This document shows, piece after piece, positions 56,526-64,000 of a stretch of DNA of 64,000 bases. How positions within the stretch are numbered: position 1 is the stretch's first letter; every line of letters starts with the position of its first letter. Position numbers and translations under genes: made by a program. The stretch is taken from positions 273,494 through 337,493 of the forward strand of contig NW_003206847.1 in assembly GCF_000006405.1 (NCBI RefSeq). Reading direction: 5' to 3'. Source of the stretch: Perkinsus marinus ATCC 50983 (lineage: Eukaryota > Perkinsozoa > Perkinsida > Perkinsidae). A model generated the notes under the pieces. The model did no database searches. It had not been told where the DNA came from and was given only the letters and a program-made list of their open reading frames with translations.

Positions 56526-57222
56526 TTATACAGGCTTGATTCTGAAGTGTAGGCCGATCAAAGAAAACACGAAGCACTTCAAGTCCTGAGCAAAAGGGGG
56601 ACTAAAACAAACAACAACGTCAAAGGGGAGAGTACTACCTGAACCAGATAGTAGAAAGTCTTCAGTCCATCAGGATCCTTAGAGTTGGCTACATCGTGCA
56701 TCGATCCAATCTTACTCGTAGTGAAGGACAAGTGTATCTAGCCATGGGTTACCACACGTATTGCCAATAAGGAACATTACAGCTTCCTTTCCAGGACCAC
56801 CACCGAGGATGACCTCCAACTCCTGACGGCCAATCTGAGGGGGAATATTACGGAAGAGGAGACGCTTTAGGTGGTACCTTATCGGGCACTGGCCAGAGAT
56901 TGTCGTCCTCCTTCGCTATCTTGCTGTCATCAACGATACGTCGTAGCTCCTGAGAGAGGAAGCCTCAGAGGACGATATAGCCCTTGAGAGACTCACGGCA
57001 AGGACCGCCTGGCTCACATAAGCCTCTTTTCGAATCATCGAGTCTTGTTTGTAATTGGAGTTGTTGGCGTAACGGAGACGTCCGTCGGGGCGGAATTCAA
57101 ACTCTAGGAATTCGTGACCGAATTTCCCTGACGAAAATGAGGCTCTCCAAAGCCACCAGCCTCCCTCGAGCATTACCCTTATGACCAACGTAGTATCGTA
57201 CGTAGAAGTCGTTGTCGGCCAT
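56526..57222 (-). CDS. mago: Mago nashi homologue (exon-junction complex core)
   Basis: Partner of Y14 in the exon-junction complex that marks spliced mRNAs in the nucleus. Six exons in phase: 57177-57222, 56997-57127, 56878-56949, 56781-56834, 56639-56737, 56526-56585, giving 153 aa (family about 146-150). The sequence reads [120 protein letters not shown] and GLHFRIKPV. This follows animal mago nearly residue for residue. A small insertion, GGGPGKEA, replaces the usual GDEHI-type turn before LSFTTSKIG. Introns are 45-53 nt. Orthology is as secure as sight allows. Confidence 0.95.
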
Positions 57223-57280
57223 GGCTGACTGCTGGGATGTGTCCATTACGATAAGACACAAGAAGGCTAAAAGCACATGG

Positions 57281-57721
57281 TCATAAGTCATTCAAATTGG
57301 AGATACCCATTCGCGTCACTGCGCCACGAAATTCCCTCCGAAACCTACGAAGGAGATCCAATCTAATACAGTCGACCAAGACAGAGGAACAACGACTGTT
57401 GCGGAGGGCCATCCGACAGCTAATAAACATTTTTGACCGCTGATTCCGCGACGTGAACTTGATGCTGTGACCCACTAGAGAGGGCTAACCTCGAATAAGA
57501 AGGAACTCCCCTGAGTAAACATCAGTGTCATTAGTAAGGAGGTCTGAGGGAAGGGTAAGGCGTTGTGTTCCGCATAACAGGCAGCAACAACGACGGAACA
57601 CGTTGAGGAATTGCAAGAAGGAGCAAGATTGCAAGACTTTGAACTGTCTCTCAGTTGTGACAGCCTCCTCTGTCCTTGCTGAAAAATCCTGAAAGGGGTC
57701 GAGTGAGGAGGGCCTCGGCAT
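57281..57721 (-). CDS. Possible hypothetical protein (basic)
   Basis: Two adjacent open frames on the minus strand may be one small spliced gene. The first contains ARTEEAVTTERQFKVLQSCS and DLLTNDTDVYSGEFLLIRG; the second contains SRNQRSKMFISCRMALRNSR and LDLLRRFRREFRG. A TTAGCCCTCTCTAG stretch between them looks like the end of an intron. Not recognised; an alternative reading of the second part (VTASSSRRGISGQ) is equally open. Directly upstream of mago and in the same direction. Confidence 0.3.
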
Positions 57722-58360
57722 CTCACCCTAGAGAGCGGCTTATATACTTTGCTGGAACGGCTGTAAATTGTAGGGTTGGGTGCCATGTGATTGGGTTGAA
57801 CCGCCTACCTCTTAGGTGACAGAGGACGGCTATTACCAATAGAGCAAGAATACACTTGAATGAGCGAAAAGGAGCTATCGGGGGGTTCGACAAAAACGTA
57901 GTCGATAATACGTGATGGCCCTCTGCCACGGGCCCCAGCTGTTTGGGGAACTCACGCTCGTCATTGGTAGAGACACCCGAGGGATGTGCTATTCGTTCCG
58001 GCTCGTATTGCGGACCGACAGGGATGTACCAACAGAGCAAGGCGGAGGACTTGCGATGAGCCTGCGGGCAGTAGCAGTCACCGTACACCCTCCCCCTATC
58101 AACGGCCCTGCACTGAGAGTATGTGATATGCATATGAGGCACCAGCTGGAGGGGACGTAGAGGGACTCGGGTAGGATAATCAACTTGAACGATGGTAGTG
58201 GTGGCAGTGATGAGATAGGGACATACTCGAATGCCTTCGGTCTTCAGTCGGTGCTCACTCATGGTTTCTCTATGTTCTCTTTAGTGTTCTGAGTTCCTCT
58301 TCGCAGGGCGATGGAATCATCTGTGCAGCTTTCTATCTTCTTGTGGTTGTTGTTGTTATT
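57722..58360. other. Upstream region of the kinase; tRNA-like remnant and possible short first exon
   Basis: Minus strand 57775-57855 has a D-arm-like GCTCTATTGGTAATAGC and GGTTCAACCC, a degenerate tRNA-like block. An ATG at 58262 (-) reads MSEHRLKTEGIR to a GTATGT donor and could start a divergent minus-strand gene 98 bp from the kinase ATG; its continuation is unclear. Confidence 0.3.
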
Positions 58361-61306
58361 ATGTCGGATAGTGACAGCAGACGATCGACCGGCAGTGGGG
58401 TCGTCGACCCGTCCTCCCTCCCTCCTGGCATCACCCCTGAGTTCGGTCCCTCGGCCGACCCCAAGCGGTACCTCATAGGACGCGAGATTGGCGCCGGTGC
58501 CACGGCTCGGGTCTTCAAGTGCAAACGACAGAAGGATGGGAGGGTGTTTGCTGTGAAGTGCCTATTCGTCCAACGAGCTCGATTGTCGGAGGAGTTCGAC
58601 CGAGAGCTAGATGCCTTGCATAAGGAGATAGGGATACTCTCCCGTCTCAAACATCGCAACATCGTAGCCTTGCATGATGTTGTCGAGACCCAGACTGCGG
58701 TGTACATCGTTATGGAGTATGTTGGTGGTGGCGAGCTTTTTGACTATGTTGTTGACAATGACAACTTCAACAACGAGAACGTAATACGTTTCGTTTTCTG
58801 TCAAGTTGTCGACGCCCTCCTCTACCTGCACGTCAACGGTGTTATCCATCGCGATCTCAAGCCAGAGAATATTTTGGTGTCTAGCATTACCACGTCGGTC
58901 CCCTCGGGCTACCAAGAGGTGCCTGGTGACATGCCTGTTTACCCGGTGGTCAAGTTGGCTGACTTTGGTCTGTCTAAAGCGGTACAGAATGCATCGAGTT
59001 TAGCCATGACTTGGGTGGGCACCCCTCAGTACTGGGCACCGGAAGTCATCAAGGCTCAAGAGGATAATGTGGGTTACGATGGCCGCGCGGATAACTGGAG
59101 TCTTGGTGTACTGCTCTATGTTATGCTAGGTAGTATTAAAGCGGGCTACTGGGCTCGGTATAGTAGTAGTAGTAGTAATGTATTCGGCATTCTTTATCAT
59201 CCCTGAAGTCTCCGTTTGATATTACTGCTACTTTCAGGTAAGCGATATCCCTTCACTGGCCAACACATGAATGACCAAATACGGATAGGGCACTTCAAGT
59301 TCAAGAAGATGGACCATGTTAGTGAAGATGCGAAGAACTTGGTATCCAGATTGATAGTCGTTAACCCCAACGATCGGATCTCACTCGAGGATGCTCTAGG
59401 CCACCCTTGGCTTCGAAATTTCCCTCCTGCCCAAGCTCTACAGCAGGTGTGGGTTCCGGAATCTCGTGTACCACAACTCACTGAACTTTACTCTACTCTT
59501 ACCGCGAGGGCCATTGGATATGAACCGACTATTAGCAGTGTGCCTTCACAAGTGTTGAAGCCGACGAGCATCGCGGAAGCTCCGAGCCCGTTGGCTAGTT
59601 TTCACGAACCGGGCGAAGACTCCCCTATGACCATCGACGACGATGAGGATGATTATTCCCCGATCGATGGGATGCAGGTCGAACATTTGGACTCTCGGGG
59701 GGACCCGATGGAGACTAGTGACATATCGCAGTCTCGGAGTTCGGCTACACGAGGTGACCGTCATAAAGAAAAGGAGTACTTGGCAGTTCAAAATCGTGGA
59801 GGATCTCGCTCGCCCGTGTCTGATGTCGCCAACAGAGTTGTCGTGCCGAACTTGGCGGCGAATCTTGGGAAAAAGGCGGCGCAAGATTTCCGTCTAGATG
59901 AACTTTGCACTGCACAGCTGAACATTCTGAAGATCTTTCAGCAAATTTATATACATTTTCGGCATCATCCAGTGGTGGCTCAGCTAGTTCAAGCGATGAT
60001 TTTCGAAGCACGGGAGCTCCAGACGCAGACGACGGTGATGCTGAGTCGCTGTGGTGACATTGCGGAGGTGGTTAGAAAGGACCTGTCGGACATGGTCCTG
60101 TTCGCGGAGGAGGGTCTGCCTGATGAGGCCATGGCTGGGCTGGATTCGGTGAAAGCAAAGTTACAAGGAATGTCGGCGAGCTCTGAGGAGCTGCATGCGC
60201 ACTATGTGGAGTTTGAGGGGAAGGTGCAGAAGATTATAGTGGGCTTGCCGACTACTGTTGTTGGAATACCATCAGCACAGCAAAGGGAGATCACTGCTAA
60301 GGCTATAATGGATGCTAAGGAAGTCATTGATTCTGATGTAAAGATGTCTACAGACGGCCCTAAGATATCACTCGTGGAGTCTAGTTCGAGCGCCAACGAC
60401 AGCAGCAATATGGGGAATAGCAGTGGCAGGAGGACACTCAGTCGGCGATCGAAACGGGCTAATGAGCGTTTGGATTCCCTCTTGGATAGGCTTCGCAACC
60501 TGCCCTCTGATGGGAAGATTATTTCAGCGGTGGATGGTAAAGGTGACGCGATCGATTCCGAGGTGGCGGAGTTGCTGGATTTGCCATTCCTGGCAGCGGG
60601 TTATGTTGGTGGATATTCGGAGAAGCGAAAGAAGCCAGAGTCGAGCTCGGATGAATCTGCTGTGGTCTCGGACAAGGAACTTGAAGCACAGGGCGAAAGG
60701 GCAGCGTGGTCCGTCTCAGATGAGACGATGAAGAAATCGGATGAGGAAGAGTCTATTCCCTCTCGGAAAAGTGACATGCCTAGTGGCAGCGACTCGGAGG
60801 CAACAGCACAGCTGGCGGTGACTCGCAAGCTGGTGAATAATGGTGGTTCTGATCCGACTGCTGCTCTCATCGCTGATTCGATGAGGAAACTGCGAAGAAT
60901 CGATCAGATCCTCCACAAGGTGACGGTGTTTTGGCAGGGGGTGGATCAATCTGTGGCGAAGTTGTCGGATATGCGAGAAAATGCGGCGAGGCTGTTGTCG
61001 GGAACGACGAAGTCGGCGCGGATTCTGGCAGTTTTCAGAGAGAGGGCGCGCGAGAATAACGATTTCTGGAAGACCTATGAGGATGTGTGCAAGGAGTATG
61101 CGAGGACATCAGCTCGTCAAATGCAAGCTTACTTGGAGGATATGAACTTGGTCTATGCACAAGTTGATGATTTTGATTTGAAGTCTGCTGCTGCTGCCGC
61201 CGCTGGTCAGGACGGTGATTCTTCCTCCCCGCCGACGCCCAGTCTAGTTGCTCGACAGGGCTCGGCAGCCTCTATGAGGCTCGCATTGGCTGATACTAGT
61301 AGCTGA
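58361..61306 (+). CDS. Ser/Thr protein kinase, CAMK-like, with long C-terminal region
   Basis: Two exons (58361-59129 and 59238-61306) join in phase at LLYVMLG-KRYPF across a 108-nt intron to give 945 aa. The kinase domain covers about residues 37-320: glycine loop IGAGATARVF (43-52), catalytic Lys in FAVKC (66), HRDLKPEN (163-170), ADFGLSKA (200-207), VGTPQYWAPEVI (219-230), RADNWSLGVLLYVML (242-256) and RISLEDALGHPWL at the end. All catalytic residues are present. The pattern is closest to the CHK2/Rad53 and CaMK group, but no FHA or EF-hand is seen. The C-terminal 600 residues are Ser/Asp-rich with two helical, Leu/Gln/Glu-rich stretches (AQLVQAMIFEARELQTQTTV; IDQILHKVTVFWQGVDQSVA), likely for dimerisation or partners. 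ATG 58361 is preferred over in-frame GTG upstream. Confidence 0.8.
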
Positions 61307-61844
61307 TGATGATGATCATGTTTGAACTTATTCGATTGTTGTTGTTTCGGTAGGTAGTGTGTTGGGGTCTGAACTCGTAGTACTTCTGCTCCTATAAGAT
61401 TTTCAATCGATGTATAGTTGTGTTGTAAGTGTGTTTGGATCACGACTGTACTGGGGAAGGTGCATCGTAAAGAAATTACGATAGGGCTCAGGATCCGCGT
61501 TAACGCCCTGGGGCGCTCTGTAGGGTAGCCTCGAGGGGTCGGTCTTAGGCGCGCTATGCAGGGTGCGTTGTTGGTGTTTGATGAATGTGAGGAAGGTCGA
61601 GAGAAGAGCACTGTTGCTGCTCGCAACGGGTGTCGTAAATACGCGTTGTCTAAGGTGACGGTTTCGCCCGTTTCGGATAATGGCTGAAACTGCCCGAGCG
61701 TTTCAAGTGTCATGGATGTAGACCATTTAACAAATAGCTTGATTACGAGTTTTTCACTCGGATAGCGTGCTATTGCGGGCGCAGTTTCATAACTGTGGGC
61801 AGTCTCTTTATAAAGACCTATTTCCCGTAGTAAGCTTCGTCTGC
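61307..61844. other. Intergenic
   Basis: No gene recognised between the kinase and the secreted-protein gene. Confidence 0.5.
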
Positions 61845-62949
61845 ATGGTAACCGTCTTATCCATAGCTCTTACTGGCTTCCTCCTCCTACACGTAGTCGT
61901 TGGTGGAGGTTTGAAGCGACCAGATCAGGAGAAGAGGGGATGTAAGCTACTGGGCGGCCGATTATGTTACCATCGCAACTGCCTGGTGATCGTTTTCGAT
62001 CTCATTCTTAGGGGAGGCGAAGATTAACGCCGCGACGAGGAACGTCAATTACGCTCTTTACGCCAATGGACGAGGCTGGGTGAAGTCGAATGGCAAGTCG
62101 GACTGCAACGGTAAGTGGAAGGACGCGGAGACCTACGGCGCTCGAAAGAAGAAAATCAAACAGTGAGTCCTCCGTTTCCGCCCCGTCTCGCTCATTCGTC
62201 GCGTCGTAGATTCTGCATTCGGCTACACGAGAAGCATCAAGACGACAGAGGTTATACCGATGCTCCGAAGAGATACGGTGGGATGAGAGGAGCTTCAAAT
62301 TGTCGTTTGATGGATGTTATAGATTGCCGACTTGATCCGAATGACAAGGGGAATAACCATGGAACCAAAAACCGTGACTGGCTGTGAGTGACGCTTCCCA
62401 ATGGGATTTCTGGCATAGTTTGGATTTGCAGATGTTATGAGAAAGAACAAGAATACGTATTGATGCCTCCTCATGGCCCTGGACTCAACTCGACTTGTCC
62501 TTCAACCAACCCGTGGCTACACCGTGCTCTGTCATGTAAGTTGGATGATGTCCTTCCCTCCCTCTCCATGAGTGGTTCACTTCATCTCGTTTAGGGTATC
62601 CCCGTGATAGCCCACCCAAGTGGTGTCGATATAACTGGTATGAGAAGAGGCAAGTCTGCTGGTGTATGCCGGGCTTTTATCGGGAATCACCGTATGACGT
62701 GTCACTCTCCAAGAGGTAAATTTCTTTCCGATGATCGTCTCGCACTATTTCCGCTACTCTTTCAGAGGCTGTCCCGAGGAGGAGATCTTCATCATCCCGC
62801 GGTTCGTCAGGAGGAGCGAACTACGCCGACTAGGAGCATTCGATGAGCCTCCAAGAAAAACTGGGGCCGTGGCTGAGGAATCCTCCACCGAGGAGTGTAC
62901 TTGTCCATCCCCATCTGATGCGTTTGACGAGGCCTCCAAGTCTCCATGA
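61845..62949 (+). CDS. Predicted secreted Cys/Trp-rich protein (partial exon model)
   Basis: Exon 1 (61845-61902) encodes a signal peptide, MVTVLSIALTGFLLLHVVVG. Exon 2 (62012-62110) follows in phase: EAKINAATRNVNYALYANGR, GWVKSNGKSDC. Later exons, with donors GTGAGT and GTAAGT visible, read LHEKHQDDRGYTDAPKRYGG, CRLDPNDKGNNHGTKNRDW, CYEKEQEYVLMPPHGPGLNS, NPWLHRALSC, KWCRYNWYEKRQVCWCMPGF and EEEIFIIPRFVRRSELRRL, ending in an acidic tail with STEECTCPSPSD. Joins between the second and third coding segments are not settled. The density of Cys and Trp suggests a disulfide-stabilised extracellular domain. No family recognised. Confidence 0.5.
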
Positions 62950-64000
62950 GTACTGTAATCGTCAGATGAAGTCGTGATGATTATGTGAAACGATAATTCA
63001 TCGCTCTATAGCTTTGCCGCAAACGGCAAATCTGTCATTATCTTTCTTGTATGTAAAGAACATGCCGCACTTATTTTAATAGCGCATGTGAAGTCTATGT
63101 GAAACTATGGAAGTTCTCTTTTAGTAAACTCTGTAAACTTGTGTTTATCAAGAGTGGGTAGGAAATGATTCCGGATGGTCAACACGATATGTGTGCGCTT
63201 TTACGCTGCTTCTAGCACTACAAGATGAATATGCGTATCACCTTAGGAAACTATTGATGTGGTTGATATTGGAATGCAGAAATCTTCTTATGGTTGATGA
63301 ACAGCTGAGGGTTTCCAAACAGCTCGACGTCCACATAAGCGTTTGTTGCTTGGTGGTGGCTCATAGTCGACTACACAAGTCGGAGGGAGTTGTAAAGATC
63401 TCTATGGGTGGAAGCAGTAATACTTTACCCTCCGAGTGAACTCGATTATCGGTCGATGATGGATAGTACTACAAACTTGGGAGTGATCAGCTATGCACAA
63501 ACGTGTAATCGCGCAGAATGGGTAGAAGCAGTAACAGCGTCCGTCAAGTGTCGCATTCAGAGTACTCATTCTACCTATTGGAGAAGTGATGGGGGAAATG
63601 CTCTGTAACTGCCGCCGCCGACAAGAGTTCATTGAACCCAATATAACAGTCGACCTGACGCTGATGCAATCTACTCCAAAATTTTCACGTCTCGTGACGC
63701 GACGTGTTTCTAGCGGCTTCACGTTTGGGCACGCGTGCCCGTGACGGCTTCATGTGCAAACGGGCATATGAACTCCGCTCGCCACGGGCACTCATTTCCT
63801 CAGGTTAACGTACTTGGGCACTTATGCTTGAGTCGATGTTTCAGTTTAGTTTTCGGATGCAGCCAATCGCGTCGAATTGTGACAAACCATCTTCAGCATG
63901 GAGCCGTGCACCGATTGGCTCGTTTATATGGACCATCTGCTCCCTCATGGTCGTAGCTAGACTTCTTCTACAGTTCGTCGCGGTCCCCTATGTAGCCAAC
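62950..64000. other. No gene recognised
   Basis: Short ORFs only. A 14-bp palindrome GGGCACGCGTGCCC lies at about 63727. Nothing else stands out to the window end. Confidence 0.45.

Noticed and set aside
57723-58262. 179-aa minus-strand ORF upstream of the kinase
   Set aside because: It crosses a tRNA-like block and changes character after a GTATGT donor at codon 13; not credible as a single exon.

Overview
This window is nuclear DNA from a unicellular, intron-rich eukaryote. Genes are cut into many small exons by very short GT-AG introns, mostly 31-60 nt. Start codons often lie only about 100 bp from a neighbouring gene, and trinucleotide tracts ((TAG)n, (CAA)n) fill some introns. Protein relatives are generic eukaryotic ones (mago nashi, CTNNBL1, RPA3, ARP4, EEF2KMT). 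Short introns plus long same-strand gene blocks would suit a Perkinsus-like alveolate, but this is an inference; nothing seen here proves the taxon. Two runs of 100 N (17087-17186, 37454-37553) are scaffold gaps.

Layout. 0-5.4 kb: a 53-bp-period repeat, two weak minus-strand ORFs and an RPA3-like gene (-). 7.7-12.4 kb: an unrecognised plus-strand gene with a signal peptide and four diverged copies of one module. 13.0-21.5 kb: a COG2907-type FAD oxidoreductase (+) whose second intron is swollen to 6.6 kb by a minus-strand LINE. The LINE is bordered on both sides by (TAG)n and carries a nucleosome-assembly-protein-like fragment inside its ORF2. 22.6-27.6 kb: plus-strand genes, including ARP4-like actin-related protein, a nucleotidyltransferase (poly(A)/poly(U) polymerase type) and a small putative gene with a RecR-like zinc ribbon.

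28.5-57.2 kb: an almost unbroken run of minus-strand genes. In ascending coordinates these are: RRM protein; small tail-anchored membrane protein; BRCT protein with a tRNA-Thr gene in one intron; EEF2KMT; an 82-aa protein; CPA1 Na+/H+ exchanger; a secreted protein across a gap; two tandem sigma-like glutathione S-transferases; CTNNBL1; a large coiled-coil protein; an R-SNARE; a RING protein with a possible N-myristoylation site; and mago nashi. 58.4-63 kb switches back to plus: a CAMK-like kinase with a long C-terminal region and a secreted Cys/Trp-rich protein.

The genes do not form one pathway. Mago nashi, CTNNBL1 and the RRM protein point to RNA processing; RPA3, ARP4 and the BRCT protein to DNA and chromatin. 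The clearest higher-order features are the strand blocks, several families of short dispersed repeats sitting in introns, and apparent gene conversion confined to exon 2 of the GST pair. Exon junctions given below were deduced by eye from reading frame and GT/AG sites; where phases add up exactly I give coordinates, otherwise I say the model is partial.
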